NCBI GenBank assembly: GCA_947498595.1 | Contig: CANMKX010000002.1 | Span: forward strand, 248,001 to 312,000 | Source of the DNA: an uncultured Aquimarina sp. | GTDB lineage: Bacteria > Bacteroidota > Bacteroidia > Flavobacteriales > Flavobacteriaceae | DNA length: 64,000 nucleotides | Direction of reading: 5' to 3' | Shown: one piece after another, positions 43,457-52,106 of the stretch | How positions within the stretch are numbered: the stretch's first letter is position 1 | Layout: the number at the start of each line of letters is the position of its first letter | Notes under the pieces: generated by a model | What the model saw: only the letters and a program-made list of their open reading frames with translations | Told to the model about the DNA's origin: nothing | Databases searched by the model: none | Position numbers and translations under genes: made by a program

Positions 43457-44275
43457 ATGTTTAAACATAATATACTACTTCCCCTATTAGCAATCGTTGT
43501 TTTGTTTGCTTCATGTGTTACTGATACAGAAGTAAACAATCCAGCCTTGCAAGCTGCTAAAAATGATAAATTATTCAAAACGGATATTCGTAAAGCAATT
43601 TTAGGTAATGATGGCTCTATAACTATTTCTGGTTCTTCTTTATCAGAATCTATTAATATTATTGTTAGTGATGCACAAGAAGGAACTTATACTTTTGGTA
43701 ATTCATTTAATGACGTAGCTACTTTTCTAACTTTTGATCAAATTTTTTACACAACCGGAACTGGTGGTAATGGAACAATAGAAATTACTGACATAAGTAA
43801 CAACGAAATTTCTGGAAGCTTCAGGTTTAACGCTTTAAAAAACGGAAGTGGAGAAATTTTAAACTTCCAAAAAGGTTGGTTCTACAAAATCCCTATAGAA
43901 AACGCATCAGGTGACACTGATTCAAGAACATGCGAATTAAGTTCTATGACTGCAACAATTGATGATCATACTTTAACTACAGATTCTCATTTAGTTCAAA
44001 ATTTAGGTGATTTTTTATTAGCAAAAGGAACAACTCCTCAAGAAGAAATAACACTTTTTTTCCCTATTAATATAACAGTTGGTGACTATCCTCTTTCCTC
44101 TAGTGGAAATTATAGCGCAACTTATGAAATAAATAACGATAGAGCTTCTGCTGTTTCAGGAACATTAACTATCGTTTCTCATGATATCGAAACACAATGT
44201 ATTACTGGTGATTTTAATTATGTCACTACAACTGGAGTACAAGTCACTAACGGTCATTTTGAATTCGGATACTAA
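43457..44275 (+). CDS. Lipoprotein of unknown function (DUF6252-like)
   Basis: 272 residues. The signal ends VVLFASC, a lipobox with Cys20. The mature protein is beta-rich, contains GTGGNGTIEITDISNNEISGSFRFNAL and ends VTNGHFEFGY; such 'ISGSF' and 'TNGxF' repeats occur in secreted DUF6252-like lipoproteins of Flavobacteriia. Likely surface- or periplasm-anchored; function unknown. It is monocistronic with a strong terminator after it. Confidence 0.78.
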   Translation: MFKHNILLPLLAIVVLFASCVTDTEVNNPALQAAKNDKLFKTDIRKAILGNDGSITISGSSLSESINIIVSDAQEGTYTFGNSFNDVATFLTFDQIFYTTGTGGNGTIEITDISNNEISGSFRFNALKNGSGEILNFQKGWFYKIPIENASGDTDSRTCELSSMTATIDDHTLTTDSHLVQNLGDFLLAKGTTPQEEITLFFPINITVGDYPLSSSGNYSATYEINNDRASAVSGTLTIVSHDIETQCITGDFNYVTTTGVQVTNGHFEFGY

Positions 44276-44306
44276 TTACCCTTCCCCAATATTTTCTATA
44301 CCCCTT

Positions 44307-44343
44307 AAAGCGCTCATTTTAATAAAGATGAGCGCTTTGTTTA
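44307..44343 (+). terminator. Terminator of the lipoprotein gene
   Basis: AAAGCGCTCAT pairs perfectly with ATGAGCGCTTT over 11 bp around a 10-base loop, followed by GTTTATTTT. It separates this gene from dnaE. Confidence 0.85.
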
Positions 44344-44470
44344 TTTTCGGTTAATAAATGCTATCTTCTTTCTTTATATAACGCGATAATTCTTCTTACA
44401 TTTAGAGGCTATTTAACAGTGTTTACATACAGGGAAATATAACACTGCTATCCTATTAATATCTAGAACT

Positions 44471-47400
44471 ATGTATTTAATCTTTGATACTGAAACTACT
44501 GGTTTACCCAGAAATTTTAACGCTCCTATTTCTGATACCGACAACTGGCCTAGGTGTATACAAATAGCTTGGCAGCTTCATGATGAAATGGGGAATTGTA
44601 TAGAACATCAAGATTATCTAGTTAAACCTGATGGGTTCAATATTCCATATGATGCTGAAAAAATACACGGAATATCTACAGAATTGGCTAGTCAAGACGG
44701 TATTACATTAGAAGAAACTTTAGAAAAGTTTAAAGTCGTTTTATCTAAAGCTAAATTCATTGTAGGACAAAATGTAGGTTTTGATGTAAATATAATGGGA
44801 TCTGAATTCTATCGGTTAGGTGTTGAAAATAACTTACAAGAATTACCTGTACTAGATACTTGTACTGAGGCTACTGCCCAATTATGTCAAATTCCTGGTG
44901 GACGTGGTGGACGTTTCAAACTACCCACATTAACCGAATTACATCAACACTTATTCGGAACTGGTTTTGGAGAAGCTCATAATGCAACTGCCGATGTAGA
45001 AGCTACAACTCGTTGTTTTTTAGAATTAATTAGAAAACAACAATATACCACAGAGCAACTAGATGTAGGTACCGATTATTTTGATCGCTTTTCTGAAAAC
45101 AATCCAATGCCTATTCAAGTCATTGGTTTAAAACACATCAATCTTAAAAAAGCATCCGACGAAATTCGCAAACGTCTTGAAAAACAAGATAGTTCTGCTT
45201 CTGTTATTTCTGAAGAGGTCTTACAAAAGTTTAATGAAGCTCGATTCACTCATTTACATAATCATACTCAATTTTCGGTTTTACAATCTACAATAAGTAT
45301 TAAGGATTTGGTTAAATCTGCAGTAAAACATAATATGGATGCTGTAGCAATTACCGATCACGCAAACATGATGGGAGCTTTTCATTTTGTTAATGAGTTA
45401 AGTGGTCATAATAAAGGAGTAAAAAACAGAAACGAAGAAGCTCTTGAAAAATACAGAGCTTCACAAGCTGGAGAATTACCTGAAGGAGAAACTCCTATCG
45501 AAACTCCTCCTGTTTTAGAAAAAGAAATTAAACCTATTATTGGTTGCGAATTCTTTGTTTGTGAAAATCATACCGATAAATCTCGAAAAGATAATGGATA
45601 TCAAGTCGTTTTAATTGCTAAAAATAAAAATGGATATCACAATTTAGCAAAAATGTCTTCGACAGGATTTGTGAATGGTTTTTACTACGTTCCAAGAATC
45701 GATAAAGAAGTTATAAAAAAATACAAAGAAGATATCATCGTCTTAACAGGGAATTTATATGGAGAAGTCCCTAACAAAGTATTAAATATTGGTGAAAAGC
45801 AAGCGGAAGAAGCTTTATTATGGTGGCATCAAGAGTTTGGAGATGATTTATATATAGAACTAATGCGTCATGGTCAAGAAGACGAAGATCGTGTAAATCA
45901 AGTTTTAATTAGTTTTGCTAAAAAACATGCTATCAAATTAATTGCATCAAACAACACATATTATTGTGATCAAGAAGATGCAAATGCACACGATATTTTA
46001 TTGTGTGTCAAAGATGGTGAAAAACAAGCAACTCCAATTGGCCGAGGAAGAGGCTACCGTTTTGGACTTCCTAATCAAGAATATTACTTCAAGTCTGAGG
46101 ATGAGATGAAGAAACTCTTCAAAAATCAACCCGATGCTATTATAAATATTCAAGAGATTGTTGACAAAATTGATCCTTTCGTATTAGCTCGTGACGTTCT
46201 ACTTCCTGCTTTTGATATTCCTGAACAATTTCAAGATGCAAAAGATAATGAGGACGGTGGAAAAAGAGGAGAAAATAATTTCTTAAGACATCTAACATAT
46301 GAAGGAGCAAAAATTAGGTATGAAGAAATTACTCCTGAAATTGATGAACGACTAGATTTTGAACTTAAAGTAATTGAAAAGACTGGATATCCAGGATATT
46401 TTCTTATTGTAGAGGATTTTATTAGAGCTGCAAGAGAAATGGGAGTTTCTGTAGGTCCTGGACGTGGTTCTGCTGCAGGTTCTGCAGTAGCATATTGTCT
46501 ATGGATTACCAATCTAGATCCTATTAAGTATGATTTACTTTTTGAGCGTTTCCTAAATCCTGATCGTGTAAGTATGCCCGATATTGATATTGATTTTGAT
46601 GATGAAGGTCGTGGTCGTGTAATGGATTATGTAATTGATAAATATGGTTCTAATCAGGTGGCTCAAATTATCACCTATGGTACCATGGCTGCAAAATCTT
46701 CTATTAGAGATACTGCTCGTGTACTCGATTTACCATTAGGAGATGCTGATAGAATTTCCAAATTGATTCCTAATATGTCCAAATTAGGAAAAATATTTGG
46801 TGTAGATGAAGCTACACTTCGCAAAAAGTTTAGAAGTGAAGAAATTGAAAAAATAAACGAATTACTGGCTATCGCTGAAGGTGCAGATCTTGAAGCCGAA
46901 ACCTTAAATCAAGCTCGAATTCTTGAAGGATCTGTACGTAACACAGGAATTCATGCCTGTGGAGTAATTATTACTCCCGATGATATTACCAAATTCGTTC
47001 CTGTTGCCCTAGCTAAGGATTCTGATATGTACTGTACACAATTTGACAACTCTGTTGTAGAAAGCGCAGGCCTACTAAAAATGGATTTCTTAGGGTTAAA
47101 AACACTTACACTAATTAAGGATACGGTTAAAATTGTTAAAGCTGTTCATGGTGTTGAATTAGATCCAGAAAACTTTCCATTGGATGATGTAAAAACGTAT
47201 GAATTATTCCAACGTGGAGAAACTGTAGGGGTTTTTCAATATGAATCTCCTGGAATGCAAAAATACATGAAGGAGTTAAAACCTACTGTTTTTGCCGATC
47301 TTATCGCAATGAACGCCTTATATCGTCCTGGTCCATTAGAATATATTCCTAGTTTTATTGATCGTAAACACGGAAAAGAAGAAATTATCTATGATCTTGA

Positions 47401-48898
47401 TGCTTGTGAAGAATACTTACAAGAAACCTATGGTATTACGGTATACCAAGAGCAAGTAATGTTATTGTCGCAAAAACTAGCTGATTTCACAAAAGGTGAA
47501 GCCGATGTTCTACGTAAGGCAATGGGTAAAAAACAAAAAGCGGTACTTGATAAAATGAAACCTAAATTTATCAAACAAGCATCTGCCAAAGGACATGCTG
47601 AAGATCGTTTAGAAAAAATATGGAAAGATTGGGAAGCATTTGCTGCATATGCTTTTAACAAATCTCACTCTACTTGTTACGCTTGGGTTGCTTATCAAAC
47701 AGCGTATCTTAAAGCTCATTACCCAGCAGAATACATGGCTTCTGTATTATCAAATAACATGAATGACATCAAGCAAATTACATTTTTTATGGAGGAATGT
47801 AAGCGTATGAAAATGGATGTTCTAGGTCCTGATGTAAATGAATCCTTTCGAAAGTTTTCTGTAAACAAAGATGGAGCTATTCGTTTTGGTATGGGAGCAA
47901 TTAAAGGTGTAGGAACTGGTGCTGTAGCAACGATTGTTGAACATAGAAAAGATGGTTCGTATAAATCAATTTTTGACCTTGCTAAACGTATTGATTTAAG
48001 AGCCGCTAACAAAAAAGCTTTTGAAAGTTTAGCATTAGCAGGAGGATTTGATTCTTTTAGTGATACGCATCGTGGTCAATATTTTCATAGTGATTTAGAT
48101 AATATTACTTTTTTAGAAAAAGCCGTTAAATATGGTGCTAAATTTCAAGAAAATGAAAATTCTTCTCAAGTAAGTCTTTTTGGAGAGAGTAGCGATGTTC
48201 AGATTCCTGAACCAATCATCCCACCTTGTGAAGAATGGGGTACTATGGAGAAGCTTGCTAGAGAGAGAGAGGTTGTTGGAATCTATTTATCTGGACATCC
48301 CTTGGATGATTTTAAATATGAAATAAAATATTTTTGTAATGCCATTGTATCTAATTTTAGTGAAATGGAGAAATTCGTTAACCGTGAACTTTCATTTGGA
48401 GGTGTTATTTCGAGTGTAGAACACCGAACTTCAAAAAACGGAAAAGGATGGGCTACATTTGTAATTGAAGATTATAACTCGGCACAAGAGTTTAGAATTT
48501 TTGGAGAAGAATATCTTAAACATAGACCTTTTTTGGTTAACAATACTTTTGTGTACGCTAAAGCATTTATAAAAGAAGGATGGACAAATAAAGATACTGG
48601 CAAAAAGGGAGATCCTAGAATACAGTTCAACAGTTTTCAATTATTACATGATGTATTAGAGAATTATTCAAAAAAATTAACAATACAACTAGATATAAAT
48701 GAACTAGAAGATCCTAGAATAGATTTTTTAAAAGAAACATTAATGGATCACAGCGGAAGTCATACTCTTAATTTTGTAGTGTATGAAATGAGTGAAAAAT
48801 TAAAACTACATATGCCTAGTAGATCCCATAAGATCAATATCTCATCTGATTTATTAAAGGTTTTAGAAAGTGAGTCTATTTATTATAAATTAAATTAA
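44471..48898 (+). CDS. dnaE: DNA polymerase III alpha subunit with N-terminal exonuclease domain
   Basis: Replicative polymerase. Residues 1 to about 185 are a DnaQ-type 3'-5' exonuclease (DTETTGLP with Asp6/Glu8, NVGFDVN, HNATADVEAT). Then comes a PHP domain (HLHNHTQFSVLQ, AITDHANM, about 262-300) with a 60-residue loop after it, and the DnaE polymerase domains: GPGRGSAAGSAVAY, MPDIDIDFDDEGRGRV (catalytic Asp residues near 703-707), and a helix-hairpin/OB part at the C-terminus. 1475 residues is longer than E. coli DnaE (1160) because of the exonuclease. So proofreading and polymerisation are in one chain. Confidence 0.95.
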   Translation: MYLIFDTETTGLPRNFNAPISDTDNWPRCIQIAWQLHDEMGNCIEHQDYLVKPDGFNIPYDAEKIHGISTELASQDGITLEETLEKFKVVLSKAKFIVGQNVGFDVNIMGSEFYRLGVENNLQELPVLDTCTEATAQLCQIPGGRGGRFKLPTLTELHQHLFGTGFGEAHNATADVEATTRCFLELIRKQQYTTEQLDVGTDYFDRFSENNPMPIQVIGLKHINLKKASDEIRKRLEKQDSSASVISEEVLQKFNEARFTHLHNHTQFSVLQSTISIKDLVKSAVKHNMDAVAITDHANMMGAFHFVNELSGHNKGVKNRNEEALEKYRASQAGELPEGETPIETPPVLEKEIKPIIGCEFFVCENHTDKSRKDNGYQVVLIAKNKNGYHNLAKMSSTGFVNGFYYVPRIDKEVIKKYKEDIIVLTGNLYGEVPNKVLNIGEKQAEEALLWWHQEFGDDLYIELMRHGQEDEDRVNQVLISFAKKHAIKLIASNNTYYCDQEDANAHDILLCVKDGEKQATPIGRGRGYRFGLPNQEYYFKSEDEMKKLFKNQPDAIINIQEIVDKIDPFVLARDVLLPAFDIPEQFQDAKDNEDGGKRGENNFLRHLTYEGAKIRYEEITPEIDERLDFELKVIEKTGYPGYFLIVEDFIRAAREMGVSVGPGRGSAAGSAVAYCLWITNLDPIKYDLLFERFLNPDRVSMPDIDIDFDDEGRGRVMDYVIDKYGSNQVAQIITYGTMAAKSSIRDTARVLDLPLGDADRISKLIPNMSKLGKIFGVDEATLRKKFRSEEIEKINELLAIAEGADLEAETLNQARILEGSVRNTGIHACGVIITPDDITKFVPVALAKDSDMYCTQFDNSVVESAGLLKMDFLGLKTLTLIKDTVKIVKAVHGVELDPENFPLDDVKTYELFQRGETVGVFQYESPGMQKYMKELKPTVFADLIAMNALYRPGPLEYIPSFIDRKHGKEEIIYDLDACEEYLQETYGITVYQEQVMLLSQKLADFTKGEADVLRKAMGKKQKAVLDKMKPKFIKQASAKGHAEDRLEKIWKDWEAFAAYAFNKSHSTCYAWVAYQTAYLKAHYPAEYMASVLSNNMNDIKQITFFMEECKRMKMDVLGPDVNESFRKFSVNKDGAIRFGMGAIKGVGTGAVATIVEHRKDGSYKSIFDLAKRIDLRAANKKAFESLALAGGFDSFSDTHRGQYFHSDLDNITFLEKAVKYGAKFQENENSSQVSLFGESSDVQIPEPIIPPCEEWGTMEKLAREREVVGIYLSGHPLDDFKYEIKYFCNAIVSNFSEMEKFVNRELSFGGVISSVEHRTSKNGKGWATFVIEDYNSAQEFRIFGEEYLKHRPFLVNNTFVYAKAFIKEGWTNKDTGKKGDPRIQFNSFQLLHDVLENYSKKLTIQLDINELEDPRIDFLKETLMDHSGSHTLNFVVYEMSEKLKLHMPSRSHKINISSDLLKVLESESIYYKLN

Positions 48899-48909
48899 AT
48901 ATAAAATAT

Positions 48910-48950
48910 GCTGAAGATTAGTTGAAAAAAGTTTTCACCCAATCTTCAGC
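48910..48950. terminator. Hairpin at the dnaE end, overlapping the minus gene's last codons
   Basis: GCTGAAGATT pairs with AATCTTCAGC (10 bp), with an inner TGAAAA/TTTTCA stem. It lies 11 bases after dnaE and covers the last codons of the minus gene 48918-49277, so the coding sequence forms half the structure. T-tails on either strand are weak. Confidence 0.5.
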
Positions 48951-49277
48951 TTCAATAATATTATCAAAAAAAGCAAAAGATTGATTCCATAATGCTTGTT
49001 CTCTCATAGCTCTTTCAACTTCTTTAGGGTTTTTAGAAACTACAGCTATTCCTTTCATGTTTTTCATCGTCTTGTTTTTATATATATCCAAGTCGATTGT
49101 ATGAGTGTTTCTTCTATCAGTAATTAATAAAAATTCTGCTCCTTTATAATAATCTTCTAAATGAGTTCGAATAATCATAACTATTTCCATAGTAATAGAA
49201 GTCCCTTCATGCATTACTAAAATAGCATGTGTATTCTTTAAAGTTAAGTCACAAAACTTTAAATTATGAATCATCAT
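48918..49277 (-). CDS. Small cytosolic protein, possible STAS/SpoIIAA-like fold
   Basis: 119 residues, no signal. The pattern of strands and helices (NTHAILVMHEGTSITMEIVMIIRTHLEDYYKGAEFLLITDRRNTHTID...GIAVVSKNPKEVERAMREQALWNQSFAFFDNIIEAEDWVKTFF) resembles SpoIIAA-like/STAS proteins of Flavobacteriia. No enzymatic residues recognised. It runs into dnaE from the other side. Family assignment is uncertain. Confidence 0.65.
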   Translation of the reverse strand: MMIHNLKFCDLTLKNTHAILVMHEGTSITMEIVMIIRTHLEDYYKGAEFLLITDRRNTHTIDLDIYKNKTMKNMKGIAVVSKNPKEVERAMREQALWNQSFAFFDNIIEAEDWVKTFFN

Positions 49278-49374
49278 TGGGGTTGATTAATTTAGTTATG
49301 AATCCCAAATATAGACATTTCAAATTGTATATATAAAACAAAACAATTTGTTTATAATCAAAACTAATAGTTCT

Positions 49375-49409
49375 TTTGTAAGCTTTAGAAGAAATATTGA
49401 CTAATTTTG
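49375..49409 (+). promoter_or_regulatory. Promoter of trxA
   Basis: TTTG (49375-49378) and TAATTTTG (49402-49409), 23 nt apart, match the Bacteroidota consensus. Start would be near 49415, 38 nt before the ATG. Confidence 0.55.
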
Positions 49410-49452
49410 TGCATAATAGATTAATAACATTCATTAAAAACTAGAATATAAT

Positions 49453-49770
49453 ATGGCACTAGAAATAACAGACGCAACATTTGAAGAAACAGTACTAAAG
49501 AGTGATAAACCTGTATTAGTAGATTTTTGGGCAGCATGGTGTGGTCCTTGTAGAATGGTAGGTCCTATCATTGAGCAAATCAGCGACGAGTATAACGGAA
49601 AAGCTGTAGTAGGTAAAGTTGATGTAGATGCAAATCAAGAATTTGCTGCTAAATACGGTGTTCGTAATATCCCAACAGTTTTAGTTTTCCAAAACGGAGA
49701 AGTTGTTGGTCGTCAAGTAGGTGTAGCTCCTAAAAATGTATATACAGAGGCAATTGATACATTATTGTAA
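49453..49770 (+). CDS. trxA: Thioredoxin
   Basis: 105-residue cytosolic disulfide reductase. Active site WAAWCGPCRMVGP, Cys30 and Cys33, buried Asp in LVDFWA and cis-Pro in RNIPTVLVF. It stands alone between its promoter and terminator; the DUF58 gene follows at about 108 bases. Confidence 0.96.
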   Translation: MALEITDATFEETVLKSDKPVLVDFWAAWCGPCRMVGPIIEQISDEYNGKAVVGKVDVDANQEFAAKYGVRNIPTVLVFQNGEVVGRQVGVAPKNVYTEAIDTLL

Positions 49771-49795
49771 TCAATCTCTTTTATAATTTATATTG

Positions 49796-49827
49796 AAAGG
49801 TTTGGCTTTATGTCAAACCTTTTTTAT
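49796..49827 (+). terminator. Terminator of trxA
   Basis: AAAGGTTTG pairs with CAAACCTTT (9 bp) around nine bases, then TTTTTATTTT. It starts 26 bases after the trxA stop. Confidence 0.88.
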
Positions 49828-49877
49828 TTTCACCTTATCAAGAATTTATTTTTAATCCGTTAAAAAACACCTTATAA

Positions 49878-50813
49878 ATGAAGCTTCAGAAAGAAATTCA
49901 AAAAACTAATGGATTTACAAATCTTGAGTTACTTGCTAGCCAAGTTGTAGAAGGGTTTATTTCTGGTTTACACAAAAGTCCTTTTCATGGGTTCTCTGCA
50001 GAGTTTGCTGAACATAAAGTTTACAACAATGGAGAAAGCACAAAGCATATTGATTGGAAATTATTTGCAAAAACAGATAAGCTTTATACTAAACGCTATG
50101 AGGAAGAAACGAATTTAAGATGTCATATCATTTTAGATAATTCATCTTCTATGCATTATCCTATAGTAAATCAACCTGATATCAATAATCTCAACAAAGT
50201 AAGCTTTTCTGTTCTTGCAACTGCCTGCATCATGAATATTCTTAAAAAACAACGTGATGCTGTAGGTTTAAGTATTTATAGCGATCATTATGAGTATTAT
50301 ACTTCAGAAAAAGGAAGTGAACGTCATCATCAAATGTTACTTCATAAATTAAATGAAACGATTACAAAAGATTCTACATCTCAAAAGCAAACCGATACCT
50401 ATACTTTTTTACATCAAATTGCAGAAAACATTCACCGTAGATCTCTTATTTTTTTATTTACAGACATGTTTCAAGCAACTACAGATCAAGAAAAATTATT
50501 TGAAGCATTACAACATTTAAAATATAATAAACATCAGGTAGTTCTTTTTCATACATATCAAAAAGAAAAAGAAATCAATTTTAATTTCGAAAATCGTCCT
50601 ACAAAATTTGTAGATATTGAAAGCGGCGACTTTATTAATATATATGCGGATAATGTAAAAGAAAATTATACTCAAGCAGTTTCTCAATATTTTTATGATT
50701 TAAAAATGAAATGTTCTCAGTATAAAATAAAATATGTAACAGCTGATATCATGCAAGATTTCAATAAAATACTAACTACATATTTGGTTGAAAGTAAAAA
50801 ATTTAAACAATAA
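49878..50813 (+). CDS. DUF58 protein
   Basis: 311-residue protein with a DUF58/VWFA-like domain. The segment LHKSPFHGFSAEFAEHKVYNNGESTKHIDWKLFAKTDKLYTKRYEEETNLRCHIILDNSSSMHYP is the family hallmark, with a DxSxSM metal-site-like motif (LDNSSSM, near residue 90). Usually encoded beside a MoxR ATPase; none is adjacent here. Predicted cytosolic; role unknown. The tRNA-Asp gene lies 70 bases downstream. Confidence 0.85.
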   Translation: MKLQKEIQKTNGFTNLELLASQVVEGFISGLHKSPFHGFSAEFAEHKVYNNGESTKHIDWKLFAKTDKLYTKRYEEETNLRCHIILDNSSSMHYPIVNQPDINNLNKVSFSVLATACIMNILKKQRDAVGLSIYSDHYEYYTSEKGSERHHQMLLHKLNETITKDSTSQKQTDTYTFLHQIAENIHRRSLIFLFTDMFQATTDQEKLFEALQHLKYNKHQVVLFHTYQKEKEINFNFENRPTKFVDIESGDFINIYADNVKENYTQAVSQYFYDLKMKCSQYKIKYVTADIMQDFNKILTTYLVESKKFKQ

Positions 50814-50835
50814 TTAAAAAAAAATAAAAAAAGTC

Positions 50836-50865
50836 TTGTAAAATCGAAAAAGGGTTGTATATTTG
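50836..50865 (+). promoter_or_regulatory. Promoter of tRNA-Asp
   Basis: TTG (50836-50838) and TATATTTG (50858-50865) are separated by 19 nt, an exact match to the Bacteroidota consensus. Start would be near 50872, about 12 nt before the tRNA. Confidence 0.8.
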
Positions 50866-50883
50866 CACTCGCAATAAAGCAAT

Positions 50884-50957
50884 GGTCTGGTAGTTCAGTT
50901 GGTTAGAATACATGCCTGTCACGCATGGGGTCGCGGGTTCGAGTCCCGTCCAGACCG
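50884..50957 (+). tRNA. tRNA-Asp (GTC)
   Basis: 74 nt. Acceptor stem GGTCTGG/CCAGACC with discriminator G, anticodon stem CATGC/GCATG with loop CTGTCAC giving anticodon GTC, and T-arm GCGGGTTCGAGTCCCGT. The 3' CCA is not encoded. A Bacteroidota promoter is directly upstream and a terminator 12 nt downstream. Confidence 0.95.
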
Positions 50958-50968
50958 CAAAATCCTAG

Positions 50969-50999
50969 AAAACTTCAATATATGTTGAGGTTTTTTTTT
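50969..50999 (+). terminator. Terminator of tRNA-Asp
   Basis: AAAACTTCAA pairs with TTGAGGTTTT (10 bp, one G-U) around 6 bases, and nine Ts follow at 50991-50999. Confidence 0.85.
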
Positions 51000-51105
51000 G
51001 CGAATTAAAGAAGTTGTGTTGTCTCATAACAGAAGTGTTATGAGTGGTTTAGTAGTAAACCAATGAGAAGCTTTTCCATAATTGGAGAGGCTTTTTGCTT
51101 TTTAT
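51000..51105 (+). ncRNA. Candidate structured small RNA: three abutting hairpins, the last a terminator
   Basis: Three hairpins directly follow each other: CTCATAACA-GAAG-TGTTATGAG (51023-51044), TGGTTTA-GTAG-TAAACCA (51045-51062) and AAGCTTTTCC-ATAATT-GGAGAGGCTT (51068-51093, two G-U pairs), which is followed by TTTGCTTTTT. The first two stems are perfect (9 and 7 bp) and both have G-N-A-G loops. No reading frame explains the arrangement. It lies after the tRNA-Asp terminator, so it may be made by read-through or a weak own promoter, which I do not see. I know no family that matches. Confidence 0.45.
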
Positions 51106-51109
51106 TATA

Positions 51110-51610
51110 TCAAAACAACACCTCCCTATACTCCCACACTTTATTTATATACAATATTAAAAAAATTATTGACACTACAAATTTAAGAAGTGTCCCAGCT
51201 AAAAAGCCTATAAAAGATCCCACTGCTGCTTTCAAAGCTTTTGTAACATCTTTACTGTCTTTCATTAATTCTCCTAGTAATGCCCCAACAAATGGACCAA
51301 TTATAATACCAAAGGGGCCTAAAAAAATAACTCCTATCAACAATCCTAAAGAACTACCTATTACCCCATACTTCGTTCCTCCAAACTTTTTTGTTCCCAT
51401 AGCAGGAACAATATAATCTAATATCCAAACCAAAATAGAAACAGCTAATGTTATCCCTAAAAATGTCCAATCTTGGGGTATAACTTTACAAAAATGTAAC
51501 AACAATAGCCCTATCCAAGATGTTAATGGTCCTGGCAAAACTGGCAAAAAACTTCCTATTATTCCCAACAAACAAAACAACAATCCTAATATCATTAAAG
51601 CAATGTCCAT
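51110..51610 (-). CDS. DUF456 membrane protein
   Basis: 166-residue protein with about four membrane spans and Gly/Pro-rich segments: ILGLLFCLLGIIGSFLPVLPGPLTSWIGLLLL and IGVIFLGPFGIIIGPFVGALLGEL are the DUF456 hallmark. Function unknown. It lies opposite to the BlaI cluster and has a 128-base shared upstream region with it that contains the operators at 51664-51728, so BlaI might also touch it. Confidence 0.83.
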   Translation of the reverse strand: MDIALMILGLLFCLLGIIGSFLPVLPGPLTSWIGLLLLHFCKVIPQDWTFLGITLAVSILVWILDYIVPAMGTKKFGGTKYGVIGSSLGLLIGVIFLGPFGIIIGPFVGALLGELMKDSKDVTKALKAAVGSFIGFLAGTLLKFVVSIIFLILYINKVWEYREVLF

Positions 51611-51663
51611 AAGTATATTTTATCTCATATGACGATAACAGAAGTGATTTGTTACATTTTTCT

Positions 51664-51728
51664 AACTAAAAACATAGTTTAAACTAAAAAAATAGTTATA
51701 TTTGTTTTATAGAACTAAAGAAATAGTT
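51664..51728. promoter_or_regulatory. Three copies of a 16-bp inverted repeat (candidate BlaI operators)
   Basis: The pattern AACTA-N6-TAGTT occurs at 51664-51679, 51682-51697 and 51713-51728 with spacer AAAACA, AAAAAA and AAGAAA. The last copy ends nine bases before the blaI start. A -7 box TATATTTG (51697-51704) lies between copies two and three, so bound repressor would cover the promoter. BlaI/MecI operators are dyads of this kind, though the classical half-site is TACA/TGTA; here it is AACTA/TAGTT. Confidence 0.75.
51697..51704 (+). promoter_or_regulatory. -7 box of the BlaI operon
   Basis: TATATTTG matches TAnnTTTG exactly; the -33 element would fall at about 51675 within the first operator, where TAGTTTA is a poor match. 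Transcription would begin near 51711, about 27 nt before the ATG. Confidence 0.5.
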
Positions 51729-51737
51729 AAATAAAAT

Positions 51738-52100
51738 ATGAAGCAATTAACAAAAGCCGAAGAAGAAATCATGCAACATCTTTGGAATCTCAAAGAAGCC
51801 AACGTCGCTAGTCTAATTGAGGAAATTCCAGAACCTAAACCTGCATACAATACAGTATCTACAATTATTAGAATATTAGAAAGCAAAAAATTTGTAACCC
51901 ATCGCAAAAAAGGTAAAGGATACATTTACATGCCTTTAGTAAAAAAAGAAGAATATAGCGGACAGTCTTTAACCAAACTAATGAATGGTTATTTTAATGG
52001 ATCATTTGGTAACCTAGTTTCCTTTTTTGTTAAAAAAAATGAAATGAGTGTTCAAGATCTAGAGGAAATACTAAAAAATATTAATCAAGAAGAAAAATAA
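51738..52100 (+). CDS. BlaI/MecI/CopY-family repressor
   Basis: 120-residue winged-helix repressor. Hallmark: TKAEEEIMQHLWNLKEANVASLIEEI, PKPAYNTVSTIIRILESKKFVTHRKKGKGYIYMPLV. The family is cleaved by its partner metallopeptidase, which here is encoded seven bases downstream (52107). Three operators precede it, so it is probably autoregulated. No beta-lactamase gene is in sight, so the regulated function is not resistance by that route. Confidence 0.92.
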   Translation: MKQLTKAEEEIMQHLWNLKEANVASLIEEIPEPKPAYNTVSTIIRILESKKFVTHRKKGKGYIYMPLVKKEEYSGQSLTKLMNGYFNGSFGNLVSFFVKKNEMSVQDLEEILKNINQEEK

Positions 52101-52106
52101 TTACGT

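Noticed and set aside
46231..46512. Minus-strand frames inside dnaE (also 47428-47661, 47719-48012 and 48431-48640)
   Set aside because: They lie entirely over the DNA polymerase coding sequence; no start signals or family likeness.
51063..51416. Plus-strand frame of 117 codons after tRNA-Asp
   Set aside because: It is antisense to the DUF456 gene; its protein has no family pattern. The region's plus-strand interest is the hairpin run, not a protein.
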